A program made the position numbers and the translations under genes. From Heligmosomoides polygyrus polygyrus (Eukaryota; Nematoda; Chromadorea; Rhabditida; Heligmosomidae): a DNA stretch of 64,000 nucleotides. The stretch is from assembly GCA_947396885.1 (NCBI GenBank), contig OX377203.1:4898001-4962000 (forward strand). The letters are read 5' to 3'. Shown here piece after piece: positions 10,970 to 22,179 of the stretch (the first letter of the stretch is position 1; each line of letters begins with the position of its first letter). Below the pieces are notes generated by a model. It was not told where the DNA came from, searched no databases, and worked only from the letters and a program-made list of their open reading frames with translations.

Positions 10970-12130
10970 CAATAGGCCTATTTTACACTTCGGCGACGTT
11001 TCGGTGACGTAGGTGGCGACAGTGTTGAGCGGGTGCTGCGCAGTGTGTAGCAGCTCGCGCAACACAGTGTCGCTGACGGCGTCGCCGAGGGCTCCGCGGA
11101 GGGTGTCATGCTTCTGTCGACAAGGACGCTGCCGCCGACGGTGTCGACGACGTCGCTAACAACATCGTCGGCGATAACTCATCCCCAGCACAGTGACAGC
11201 CTGTCGCTGGCCGTCGGGCGCATCATTGCGCATTATAAATATCATCCAATGCGCTCTGATGGAGTGTTTTGATTCTCTCAGCATCAGTGATCCTGTAACT
11301 GCGAGAAAGTGAAAAGTGAGATGTGATATAATAGTATGCAGCAGTGTATCATACAATCAGAGCTACAAACTCCTTCCCATACATCTCGTTGGACTCATCA
11401 CCGTTTGTGGTTGCCCTTGTTTTCTCTATCTCTCTCGTTCCGTACCTGATGGACAGTATAGGTTGGTTCGTCGTTCACGACACTGTCATCATCCCCACCG
11501 GAGCTCGAATTACGAAATCGAGTGGTGCAAAAGACATCACTAAGTACTCGCTCACAGACCTGCTCAACTAGTCCTCCAGTTCGTCTGTATCAGACCCGCT
11601 GGAGAAGGAGAAAACAACAACTTGACAGAAATGCGTTCGTCCTGCGGGATGAGTTGGGATGAGTAAAAGTCAAATGAACTGGCTTATTCCTAAGCGTGCG
11701 ATCAATGCAGATATTAGTTCTCTGTCTAATCGATACCATTTTTGGTATGCTACTCGTGTACAGTGGTGGCGCCTGATGACCAAAAGCGTAGCCCGAGGGG
11801 ATCTTGGCCGTAGATGAGGTCAGTGCGTGTGATGATGTGATCACCAAGCGTTTCTATCCGCAGAATGGTTACCAAATGATGACATTGAAAACGTGTTCCG
11901 ATGCTACAAGGCACCCGAAGCACCCATGCAGTCGCCGCTGTCGCCGACGGTGCCGACGACGTCGCCGACAATAGCGTCTGCCACAGGTTGTCGGCGACGG
12001 ATGCAGCGTGGTCGACGCGTCGCAGAAGCATGACATAGGCCATATGCACTAGGATTCAAAACGTGTCGCTGACGTCGGACAGAGGGTTGAAAAGATATGT
12101 TACAGACGTGTCACGAGCGCCTGGATTCAG
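10970..12130. mobile_element. GC-rich inverted element, unclassified
   Basis: The flanks of this stretch are rich in GTCGGCGACG and GTCGCTGACG words. The left side (10975-11200) and right side (11920-12080) are imperfect inverted matches: TGTCATGCTTCTGTCGAC at 11105 against GTCGACGCGTCGCAGAAGCATGACA at 12010 (broken in its middle), and CCGACGGTG..CGACGACGTCG on both. The centre (11230-11880) is of ordinary composition with no transposase seen. Probably a non-autonomous DNA transposon; exact ends are not defined. Confidence 0.5.
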
Positions 12131-12480
12131 AAGATGTGTATAAGTCTCGCCATTGTACAAAATTCGTAAAGTGACTCATTCACAACTCTATTCAGTTCAT
12201 CACGAATCAAAGCATTCATCACACGTTTCGGTTATGAAACTTTTGTTAAACAAAGCAAAACAAAACAAAACAAACAGCCCTTATTCCTCATTAGTGAGAA
12301 AGCGACATCTTGAGAGCTTGAAAACTATAGCATATAGTCCTTTAAATGAGTAAAAAGTTTGAATATACATTATGCACGGAAAAGAAATTAAAAAAGCGAT
12401 TCACGCGGCGTGCAGTTCTACTTCCTCGAATTGTCGACCGGTACAATTAACACATTGAGGACAATAGTTTTTTGCGGCAG

Positions 12481-12693
12481 AAAGCCGAATGGGACGCGAG
12501 TCCGATCTTATGCCTGCATGCTGTGAGCCGCCGGTGGCTCATAATGTCCTTCGCGGAACACACTTTTGTGTCGTGTATTCTGTTTCTTTGTATGAATCCG
12601 TTAGTTATAGTTTGGACACAAACATGGACGGGCTCCATATGATCAGACCAGTAGAGACGAACAAGAAAGAAATGGTGATAATCAAATGGAAAG
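12481..12693 (+). CDS. Gene 1: possible degenerate vWA start exon
   Basis: An exon between a TTTTGCGGCAG acceptor and a GTAAAG donor, phase 1 in and phase 1 out. It contains CEPPVAHNVLRGTHFCVVYS, then TNMDGLHMIRPVETNKKEMV and IIKWKG. This lines up with gene 2 exon 38871-39274, where CRDPVGGTTKHG..AIHIIVDQY is followed by TSNLGF and DDRAFVIF. That region is the first beta strand and helix of a vWA domain, but the metal-binding aspartate is replaced here (VVYSVS). The entry phase does not match the exit of the 10389 exon, so either an exon is missing or the gene is broken. Confidence 0.4.
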
Positions 12694-13039
12694 GTAAAGG
12701 AGCTCTTCATGCCTACCACCAAGAATGATGACACGAGGTTAACAACGATGAACTACCAACTATAGTCCATGCATACAGAAAGAACAAAATGGTTATTTAT
12801 TTATATTTGCGATGCTAGTGATAAAATGGCCAGCTACTGTCCCTTTATCCGCCGCACATGCAAATGGTTTGCTCGTTTTTCTCCTCACTGCCGAATCTGA
12901 CTCTTAGAGGCTCTCAGAGATATTCTCAATTTCACGCATCAGCTTCTCCCGTCATAAGCCACCTAATCTTTCAGTGAGCCTTGCAGCTCAACCTACCGCC
13001 GTGAAGTTTTTTTTTATAGCACGTAATAGTGGATTTCAG

Positions 13040-13114
13040 GTAAAATATCAGAGGCTGTAGAGCTGAACAGCCTACAAGACATGACAATATTTGGATCGTG
13101 GGAGAAGATATATC
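13040..13114 (+). CDS. Gene 1: possible next vWA exon
   Basis: Acceptor GGATTTCAG and donor GTATGA, phase 1 in and phase 1 out, fitting the preceding exon. It reads KISEAVELNSLQDMTIFGSW then EKIY, loosely parallel to VPLKSEFEADMSKFHDIC of gene 2. A second acceptor TTGAATTGCAG at 13173 opens a 15-nt stretch ending at a GTGAGT donor, but joining it in phase 1 gives a stop. Support is splice sites and phase only. Confidence 0.35.
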
Positions 13115-13199
13115 GTATGATTCTCGTTGGTTGTTATATTGTTAAGCTTTGGTTTTACTTCTTTGAATTGCAGGATGCCGAAGCTAGGGTGAGTGTTTT

Positions 13200-13734
13200 T
13201 AGATTTCTTATATAACTGTCTAGATATCTAAGTAACTTTTTCTTCAATTCTCCACACCCACCTTAGTCGAATAGCGCCTTTTATTCTAATGCTTTGTGTT
13301 GGTGCTCCCAGGGGACTCCACGTTTTGGGGGTTTCCAGGAGACTCTGGGGTTGGGGTAGGGGTGGGCATGCGTAGAGAAGGAGGGGTAGAACGCAAGTCC
13401 CGTTATGTTTGCCCCTCCCCGCCTTGGGATTGCACCAATACGAAAAGAAACCGGCAACCCAACCGCCCGCCTCAGACGTGCCTATGGTATGACCTCGAAT
13501 CGCCACAGTCAAGAAGTCGACGAGCACTGGTTCGGGTCAAGAGGCGAGACGCGTAAAGACAATATGTAACCGACAATGGTGCTGACGCTAGAGCGCCGGA
13601 GGATTTATTGATTTGAATGGTGCTATCCGGTGGACCCCCTCATTCCATCAACGCCGAAAATGACTTGGACAGATATTCAAGAGGCACATTTTTTCACCGC
13701 ACTAACTGTTGCTTTTCTGTGCCTATGTGTTTTC
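13200..13734. other. Spacer, no feature recognised
   Basis: Includes a G-rich stretch at 13320-13390 on the plus strand. Open frames here have no motif. No vWA continuation for gene 1 was found. Confidence 0.4.
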
Positions 13735-14860
13735 TAATCATTCCAAAATCTCTTCGGAGACTGGTCTTCTAATCAATTCCTGTCTGGAAGAACGTACCAA
13801 GCGAAATCAAGTGTGAGTTATCTAAAGTCTTCCCTGCCTTAAGTGGTGTTCCACAAGGTGGAGTGCTCTCTCCATTCTTGTTCTTCTTGTATACTTATGA
13901 ACGTCAAATGCAATATGTATGCCGATGACGTTACCATTTACAAAGGGAATGATGGGCCTGAAGACTCTAAGTCCCTCCATGCAGCGATTGACTTCGTCAG
14001 TCGCTGGGCTGAAGTACGGGAACTGCCACTTGCAACAGAAAAACTCATCTTTTGATGATTGGAGTCAAAAACCAGACTCGGATGCTGACATACAGAATTA
14101 ACAGCGAGCTGCTCAACAGAGTGAATGAAGTTTGAGATTTAGGCTACAATGTCACCAGTGACCGATGTTTTTCTCAACATTGCAGTTTTAGTGAAAAAAA
14201 GCCAATTATCGTACATACAACCTCTTCAGGGCTTTGAAATCAAAGCTCCCTGAAGTCCATATACGTGCTTATAAAACCTACGTGCGACCGATTGTGGAAT
14301 TGGGCACTGCAGTCTTTAATCCAACGAAGAAGAAGGGCACTGACTGACCTTTTGGAAAATGTTCAAAACAACTTCACTAGGAAGTTTATGATGAGGTGCT
14401 ACGATGAACTACAGCCTAATACTTCGTGTTCCCCAACGATCTGTGTTTTCTGGACTTTCGTCACTGAGAAACAGAGGAATAACTGCCGACCTTCTCATGA
14501 TGTACAAAATCCTTGCCAATAAGCTTTCCATCAACGCACTAGAATGTTCGATGGGATGCTGACGCGATCCGTGCGAGGGAAGACCAAACTTCGAATCTCG
14601 ATAGCAAGGATGAGAGTTAGGTCAGGCCATAACGTACAGGATGCTGAAGGATTTTCATTTGTGCTTGAAAGGTACGGTGATCTGCCCTGTCTGCGCGTAC
14701 GTGTAGAACGTATCTTGCGTGACTAATATTTCTATGGTGTGCTATATGAGATGTATTGTTAACGTTGCACAAGAATTGAAATCTAATTGAGTTGTTTACT
14801 ATTTCATTAGTTTTAACGCGTGGATTCATATCTACGCCCAGAATAATAAATAAATAAACA
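13735..14860 (+). pseudogene. CR1-like LINE remnant with TAAA tail
   Basis: Plus-strand reading in several frames gives FLSGRTYQ, SGVPQGGVLSPFLFFLYT (RT motif 4), MYADDVTIYK (catalytic box), then DFVSRWAEVRELPLATEK, YRTYNLFRALKSKLPEVH, IRAYKTYVRPIVELGTAVFN and VQNNFTRKFMMRC. After 14500 come fragments of the C-terminal tail. Frameshifts and stops separate the pieces, so it is dead. The 3' end AATAATAAATAAATAAACA near 14840 is the short tandem tail of this LINE type. The endonuclease half is missing, as in typical 5'-truncated insertions. Confidence 0.85.
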
Positions 14861-14872
14861 AGCATTTAGCCC

Positions 14873-15722
14873 TACTACGGGTTCAATCCCAATGAGGGAG
14901 AGCCACTCCGTACTCACGTTGAAACACTACATAGAGATGAATACTTGTAACATAACATGCCTACCTGAACCCCTAATGTGGCTACTGCAATCTTCCTCTT
15001 GAAATAAAGAGGAAATTTAGACGAAAAACGCCGGACGAAAAGATGAGAAAAAGGCGCGTCGACAGGTTCACCGTGGCGATTCGTACAGGGATAGCCGTAC
15101 GAGGAACAAGCTGAACATGCGAAAGCGCGCGGAGACTGCGGCGACTGCTGCGGCAAACGCGACGTCCACATACTGTGTGTTGCTACAGTCACGGGCTTAA
15201 TGCTCCTGTAACGGCATAAAACTCTTCTGCGGCCTCTGCTCAGCTATTTGAGAGTCCTTCGGTGCACTTAATCAAAGAAAATGGATATATCGAAAGGGAA
15301 TTGGGTGATCTAATCGAAGAAGTAGACAATTGTTTCCATTGTGAAACGATTTAGGGTTTCTCTGTAATGAAAAGCTTCGTTTCTAAAGGCAACATATCTA
15401 GATACAATAGAGCATACCTTGTGAGTTTGCTAGAGCTCAATTTCCACATAGAAGCCCATTTAGGAACCCTTCGTCAGTGGCGGTTCGTCGCGCGTGCGGC
15501 AGAGATCGCCGCTCGCGCGGCGAAAAAGTGTATGTTCGTATTACCAGCCATAGCCTTACATGGCCGTGGGTCGATACGTGGAGCCCGCGGGCGTGCGTTG
15601 ATACGTGGAGCCCGCAGACATCCCTGTACGTATCGCCATGGTAAACCTGTCGACGCGCACACATGCGTTCCGGCCTGTGGCCTCCCCTCATTGGGATTGA
15701 ACCCTACCACGTTTTATTGGCC
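14873..15722. repeat. Foldback element
   Basis: Inverted ends GGGTTCAATCCCAATGAGGG at 14880 and its complement ending near 15711. Inner arms also match: GTCGACAGGTTCACCGTGGC and CCATGGTAAACCTGTCGACG. The terminal GGTTCAATCCC word resembles a tRNA B box, but no A box is placed correctly. A short GGAGCCCGC unit is repeated at about 15580-15620. Confidence 0.7.
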
Positions 15723-15734
15723 GTTCAGATAAGC

Positions 15735-15840
15735 ACCGCGGTGCGACGCGACGAAATGTTAAGTGCCTATATCGATCAGGCAGCACGAATAGTCGATACG
15801 GAAGATTATCATGACGTCGCGTCGCGCCGCGGTGAAGCTT
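15735..15840. mobile_element. Short hairpin MITE
   Basis: Palindrome with arms CACCGCGGTGCGACGCGACG and GTCGCGTCGCGCCGCGGTG around a loop of about 60 bases. Non-coding. Confidence 0.65.
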
Positions 15841-16404
15841 TGAACATCCTCTTATTCAAGCCAAAGTGACCACAATGGTACCGGAGCGGTTGGTGTAGTA
15901 CCCACCAGCCCGGCCCGAGGTATACACTGAAGTAGACCCTCCCGTTAAGATAGTGATACGGCGACTTATAGATAAAAGATAGCGTCAGCCACACATACAG
16001 AAGCACTCAAGCAGAACAGGTTCATTTCAGCCGCTCCTGCGGACGAAGCATCTACTCCTACTCACCCAGTCGAGCACTCCGAAGGACCTCGTGCAGTAAC
16101 ATAAATAATCAACTACTTGAAAAGAAGTTCGTGTAAGTCTCACGTTACAATAATGTAAAAATCGGATCTATCCCAGAGAGGGGACTCCATGACTACAGCG
16201 AAAATGCTCTACGATGGATCTTTTGTCGCGATTTCCTAGCTGGGAACGGTCACATTGCTTCTGCTTTCTTGCGATGCTCCTCGGACTAGAGTAAATCCTA
16301 AAAGCAACTAGCGTCAGCTATAGCTAAAATCTTAAACGATATAGCACCAGAACGTTAGTCAGTGAAAGAGCTTGCTGCTGAAATTGGTGCGGCGCTACTA
16401 GTGA
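15841..16404. other. Spacer, nothing recognised
   Basis: No exon, RNA gene or repeat identified. Confidence 0.4.
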
Positions 16405-16580
16405 ATGAGGGGGGCAGTCCATCAGTGCTCGAAAAAGTTACAGGTTTTTACCCGTTTTACAAAGCCCCTCTCGGTGCAACTTGCATTACACGTACGTACG
16501 CGTACAATGGGGGAAAATCCACGTAACCAAATCCGACTGCTACGCTCAAGGCGGTCGAAACCAAGGACTGCCCCCCTCGT
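16405..16580. mobile_element. Short TIR element
   Basis: Ends GAGGGGGGCAGTCC and GGACTGCCCCCCTC are perfect inverted repeats about 170 bp apart. No coding capacity; likely a MITE. Confidence 0.6.
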
Positions 16581-17116
16581 CCACATGTTGCGCCGATGCT
16601 GCACTTGGGTTGAGAATCCAAAGTATCATCTAAGCTTTCTCTATGCAAAGCCACCGCTTAACAAATGTTGTAGATGAACATGGCGTACAACTAAATGTGC
16701 ATGATTTTCCAGCGGAGCAGTAGCGTTCTATCAATACATGGCAGCTGCTAGCTCTTCTTATCTAGAATGGACTATGGCTTTCACACAAAGATCGCACTCC
16801 TGACACAGTTCTGCTATCTCACACAAGTGACTGAAGCCTTTTTGATGCGTTTCGAGTGGTGTTGTGGAGAGCTAAAATGACTTTCGTTAGAGGGCACTCT
16901 AGCTGTAAACTTCGCTCCAGTGTTCACCACACCACGTCGAAGTGTAACCCAAACTGAGCCATATCATAATGATACGGCAGTCGATATTGATAACTTTATG
17001 GATAATGAGATAGTGCCAGTGTGGAAAATTTCGGCGAAGGGCATCTCTTGGCGAATTGCCAGCGAGGTGGTCGTTCCCGCGCATCTTGGCGATAGAGCGG
17101 GAAATTGTTACTTCTT
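16581..17116. other. Spacer, nothing recognised
   Basis: No supported exon or repeat. Confidence 0.35.
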
Positions 17117-18474
17117 AGGCCTATGGTATACTCCCGCATCGCTCCAGCGACGGGCGCGGGGCAACTGTCAACGGCGCGCATTCGCTGCAGTGACAGTCGG
17201 CGCAGTGGGGCGCGCCATCGCTCCCGCGATGCGTCGCAAAGGGGTGTTATACCTCCGCGTCGCGGGAGTGAAACATACTCCCGTGCGACGGGCAGCGATG
17301 GTCGCAGAGGGGGAGCGCTTGTCGTGCCCTATTCTATGCATTTCCGCTCACTTATTTCGACACTTCCTTAGTTCGTGACCATACCACAGCAATTTCAACA
17401 CATGTCTGGCGATGTTGGGTGGTTAAGTAATGTCTCTGTTGTTCTCCTCGTAGGGTTTTCGTCGTGGCTAGACTCATTTTGGGTTGTTTTCGACGGCTTG
17501 AGCGCCTACTTATTTGACGAAATATTTTTCTAGGCCGTTTTTTCTCACTTTTGTGCCGATCCTCGCATTTTTTTCGCCTCCGAACTTCCTCGCCGGCACC
17601 GAAATCTAAAATCTACATTTATGTTCCGGACAAGGGAGGATCTATTGACATGTCCATCTGGCACACTACAGAGCACCGGCAAAATACGCCACGCGACTTC
17701 GAGAACTTATATGTCATGGGAAATGAACTGCTCCAATCGCGTAAAGGCTCCTCGGATCATTTTTTGAGCCGCCCACGACGAAAGTCCCATGATCTGTTGA
17801 AGTTAAACAAATGATTGTGGAGATCTCAAAGAGGTGAAAAGAACGATGTCAACCTTTCTCAGAATACGTAGCTATCTAAATTGGAGGAGTTATGAGCATG
17901 CGACGTTTTGCGATGGATTAGTCTATCGCAACCCTTTTTTGAACCGTGCGACCCTAGCAATATTGCATCTCATGCAGGGTTAGGGTTTTGCAACTCTGCC
18001 ACTGCTTTTGCTTTCTGCTCTAATACGGGTTGTCTCGAAAAAACTCATGCGCTCTCTGTGAGGTCAAATAATCTTGTTCTGATACATGAAAAATCTATGT
18101 AAACTCGTTTTGAGAAAGGAAAGACTCGTAGATTGGGTGTCCGACGGCGATTAAGGCATTTGATTCCTTTTCCTATACCTCCCGCTCCCCCGCTGCATTT
18201 GTCTGAACATTCCTGCTGCACAGTGTTCTCAGTTAGTCTAACTGGGCTCTTGAGCCAATTCACGACAGGACTCACGGTGAATGTGATGGATAAAGCATGA
18301 TTTCGTCACTGCACTGGATCAGCTGATTCGCTATAGTTCTGCAAAAGTCTCCGTCTGCAGAACTGCGTGAACTATGTCAGCCTCAACGATGGCGAGGCCG
18401 CGACGCGCATCGCGAGCCGTCGCGTCGCTGTGCACTCCCGCGTCGCTGCAGCGGACGGGAGTATACCATAGGCC
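17117..18474. mobile_element. TIR element, TATGGTATACTCCCGC family, copy A
   Basis: Begins GGCCTATGGTATACTCCCGC and ends GCGGACGGGAGTATACCATA plus GGCC. Internal segments match copy B at 42410-43559: CAGCGACGGGCGCGGGGCAA, CGTCGCAAAGGGGTGTTATA, GGTTTTCGTCGTGGCTAGAC. No transposase is seen. Copy A is longer because 17640-17935 is a half of the foldback family of 2340-3480, absent from copy B. Confidence 0.8.
17640..17935. repeat. Half foldback copy nested in TIR element
   Basis: Matches the right arm of 2340-3480: GAGCCGCCCACGACGAAAG, TGTGGAGATCTCAAAGAGG and GAGTTATGAGCATGCGACG appear in the same order. The mirrored arm is absent. Confidence 0.6.
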
Positions 18475-18477
18475 TTC

Positions 18478-18830
18478 GGCCTATGGCATACCACCGGTGA
18501 CGAGAGAACGCTGGAGTTCAGCGACGAGAGCAGCGATGGTGTTGGGCGGGGGCGACAGTTGGCGTTAGAGCGCGGTTAGTGACGCTTGCGTGCGTGCATG
18601 CGTGGTGCAAAGGGTCAGCTGGCCGCCGTGCAAAGCGCAGCAACGACCGGCCGCTGGCGGTATGCCTCCTCTCCAACGACACGCAGACACGCAGTGCCGA
18701 CGTGGCAGCGACAACCAGCAAGCGCGCGCTCTCTCCCCTTTGTTTCTGACAGGTCCCAACACGAATAGTCGATTACTTGTCCGTTGGCAGTGCCGTCGCC
18801 GGACTCGTCACTGGTGGTATGCCATAGGCC
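18478..18830. mobile_element. TIR element adjoining copy A
   Basis: Ends GGCCTATGGCATACCACCGG and CTGGTGGTATGCCATAGGCC are inverted repeats, continuing inward as TGACGAG and CTCGTCA. The outer bases resemble those of copy A (GGCCTATGG), suggesting related end recognition. The interior is GC-rich and non-coding. A third such end (GGCCTATGTCATACCACC) starts at 18834. Confidence 0.7.
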
Positions 18831-18856
18831 TTAGGCCTATGTCATACCACCACTTA

Positions 18857-18941
18857 CCCCGAGCGAAGCCTAATGATAAGTTCCCATATCGATCTCGCGA
18901 AGCGTCGATATGGGAGCCTATCATTAGGCTTCGCTCGGGGT
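18857..18941. repeat. Perfect short hairpin
   Basis: ACCCCGAGCGAAGCCTAATG and CATTAGGCTTCGCTCGGGGT form the arms (one gap inside the right arm), with inner CCCATATCGA and TCGATATGGG. Similar inner palindromes occur at 5905-5960 and 49110-49160. Confidence 0.75.
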
Positions 18942-21900
18942 GAGCGATGGGGTCTTAGGGGGCGTTCAGAGCGTTCGCGTGGCGACGCGAAGCCCACTGT
19001 CGGACCATACATAGACCTAACCAAATTCTGCTGATGCACTCCATGGAGTCGTGGGGTTGATGTGCAGGTTTGTTCATCAACCCGCGATACTGTGGCGTGT
19101 GGCTGCCGCCGTCGCGTCGTGGATCGTGTCGGCTTCCACGTGCGCGTTCGATCGATGTCTTATATGCCCGCGTTGACACACACGGCAAGCGTATCGTGGG
19201 ACGGTGGATAGAGGCGTGCTGCATGCGAGGGAAGCCGGGGTTCGGTTCACCTTCGGTGCGGAATTTACGCACACTATTGCGGCTACGCGGCAGCCCTATC
19301 ATTAAGCATAGGACAGAGACGAAGGGGGCTGGCGGCAATAGGCCGCATGCGCACTCGGCAGCGGCGGCAGCGGCAGCCGTTATTAAGCATAGCTGCACCG
19401 ATCCTTGCCAAATCGATGCTCCTGTGCTTAATCACGGATGCCGCTGCCGAGCTAAATCCCTTTAGACACCAAGTCCACTCTGGGGAATTGTCCCTAGACT
19501 GCTCGACGTGTCCCACACGTCATTGCGCGCAAGCGCCATAACGAGAGTTATGCTGTAGTGTTGTAGTACACGTGTTTACACGCCTTCACATGTAAATTTC
19601 AACTCATCAGTGACGGTTGACAGCTGACGAGAACCACAGTAGGCCATTTCCCGCTCGACTCGGACCGACAAAGGTTGCACCACGGGACGGATTTTGGGGC
19701 TCTAATTGGCTCGGGGTCATCATATACTAGACATGGGATGTCGATTGGGATAGATCGAAAATGTGATTTTTTCAAACCGTTGAAATCGGTTGAAAGGATT
19801 ACGTGGATAATGGCATCTTTGAAAAGCGCCGCAGTAGGGTTGATTCAGGTAAGAGCTGCTTTGACAAGAATGATTTTTTATGATCCAAATACTGATTTAT
19901 CTTTGGACCTCACATCAGATATCCGAATCGGATAGGACATCAGATTACTGATTAAAATTAGTTATCTGAATTATCCAACAATCCGATCTGGTGAAAATCC
20001 TCAATCTGAATCCCCTTAAGATCTGGGCTTTTCAAAAATCCCATTGTTAGTGCAATCTTCAGTTCACATAGGTGTAGAACACAATAGTGCTGCATAAAAT
20101 TTTTAGTTCAATACAAACAAAATGTTGTGCAGGGCTGTCGTACAAGGTGACCCTTCTCCCTCGAACCTATTTGCGCCGGTTTGGGAATAAACGATGGAAA
20201 CTGGGTGAATAATAATGAATCAGTTCTATACGTTGGCTTCAGCCTAAACTCGTTTAGTATTTGTTCTAATTTTTTTCCTGAATGGATTCAATTTTTCTAC
20301 ACACATTTGGTTAAGTAGTTCGGGTCTCTGAACGAATTGCGCAGTTTAAGCTGTGACCGCCTCCCGTATTTCTCAATTACTATAATCGTAGGCGTAAAGT
20401 TCACCAATATCGCGCCAGTGACGTCCTGGCGTTCACGAGTGAAGACGTGTGGATTACACCGGTCCAGTGTAACTGATATCATGGTGTTTGAGTCTAATGA
20501 CGTGTATCATTCGTGCAGCGGACGTGTTGTCAATTCCCCAAAATTCACCTGGTGTCCAAATGGATCAAGCTCCGCTGCCGCCGCTGCCGAGTGTGCATGC
20601 AGCTATACTTGTCGCGACCTACTTGATGCTAATGCCAAAACAGCAGCGATAAGGATTCAGGGCATTGCCGCATGGCTCTGCCAGCGGGCCGGCCAATGGC
20701 AAAGATGTCACTGCTCTAGCTGACCGTGGCGAGGATCTAGAATGGAAAGTGATGCTGATAATGAAACCGCGTTGGCAATGGAGTGGGGTGGCAAAGCTGA
20801 TGTTGAGTGTCGCGCCGCGTCCCCTTTTCACCACTACGCTGCAGTTCTGCCGCCTGCCGCCTTGCCGCAAACTGTGCGGTGGCCTCGAAAGTTACTCACC
20901 CATGCTCACCCACACCTACAGTAACCCCTAGTAATCAAAGAAAGTTCGATTTTTTAAAGAACGAATCTTACATAAGTGATCAGCGTCTTAAGGAACCCTT
21001 CTAGACTATGTTTAGACGAAGAAACTTTCCATCTCAGAAGTCGTAAGTGTGCGATAGTATCTATAAATCAGGCTTGCTTTCTGACCTTTCCTTTGCAATT
21101 TCACGAAGAGCGCTCTGGCTCAATGTGACGACTCGTTCTTAGAAAGTGCAAAAATACTGCATCACATGAGAGTCGAACTACTAACCACTTCTCAGCACGC
21201 TGCTTCTCTATCTGCCTCGTCCCCACGGCTCAGTCGCAAATGCTGTTTCCATCCTAGCTGAGTTCCCTCTCTTGTGATTGGAGGACTCTTCGAGCAGTCA
21301 GTGGGTTAAAAAGGCAAGCTGAGAATGGTCGCAACCATGTTCCCAGATCGTTTAGCAGACAAAAACGCACATTTGAAATCAGTGTTTGAAGCCACATCCT
21401 CTGATATACATCTTGTCTCGAAGTGCTATGGTTACATGGTTTCCTTCTCTCGCCTGATCCTGTGCAGAACCCACCTGAGCACCACCCGGCTGAGCAATTT
21501 AAACAGTTTCAGTGTGCCCAGAATCATTGAATGGAGCTATTCGTAGCCTTAGTGATAAGCGCTCAGGCAAGGAAAATCGTGCCTTCAAGCGTCGCTCTCC
21601 AAAATATTTATACCCTCTTCTCTTCACTTTACATAGTCTAACTCAGAATATAGGATATTCTAACACCAAGGTTAAAGCTTTACCGAATCTACAGGAATTA
21701 GAGAGTTTATACAGAGTGCACCATGTCACGGTATAGTGGCGACCGCCTCTGTAAGCCACGCCCCTACATGGGTTGGAAGGTTGGCAGTCTCCCTAACTGC
21801 ATTCTTGCTAGATGGTTGTTGTATATATTATAGACTAATAATGACAACCATGTGCATCTGTTAGTCCGCATTGTTCAGAGGCAGCACGCTAAACTCACCT

Positions 21901-22100
21901 TTTAGAGAACACCGACTGGCCCGTGTTCTATAGATTCAATTTTTATAACATTTCGTTATCGTTTCTAGCACTACATGTAATGATCGCATGTAATAAATGT
22001 TAAATTACACAAAAATTCGAGTTGCATGTTCAATTCAGCTGACCTTCAGTTTTACTGGAAAATTTCTAAGAGTTATACTGGATTCTGCGAAAACAACGCA
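18942..22100. other. Intergenic stretch between gene 1 and gene 2
   Basis: Contains scattered repeat pieces: CGGCAGCCCTATCATTAAGC at 19290 (relative at 53408), GCTGCCGCCGCTGCCGAG at 20571, and ATAATGAAACCGCGTTGGC at 20757 (relative at 54925). No exon with splice support was found. A B-box-like AGTTCGACTC word on the minus strand near 21175 has no convincing tRNA context. Confidence 0.4.
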
Positions 22101-22179
22101 ATGGATTTCGACTCAGCAGCGTACCGTATTAAGCTTATTGTCATCCCACTTCTGCTGCTTCAGCCTCACGCTTCATCAG
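22101..22179 (+). CDS. Gene 2 exon 1: signal peptide
   Basis: ATG at 22101 gives MDFDSAAYRIKLIVIPLLLL then QPHASS and one base before a GTATGA donor, phase 1. The arginine-lysine pair, hydrophobic core KLIVIPLLLL and small residues after it make a good secretory signal. Phase 1 joins the CTLD exon at 26502 exactly, giving mature protein starting near ERPSPDCEG. The frame is open upstream, but this is the last ATG before the core and the peptide length (26 residues) is typical. Confidence 0.6.

Noticed and set aside
21030..21260. Possible minus-strand tRNA (B-box-like AGTTCGACTC)
   Set aside because: No correctly spaced A box and no acceptor or anticodon stem could be drawn.
21600..21735. Possible vWA C-terminal exon for gene 1 (KVKALPNLQELESLY)
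   Set aside because: Only ALPN is shared with the 40745 exon, the YDF..DEFRK part is absent, and splice sites are poor.
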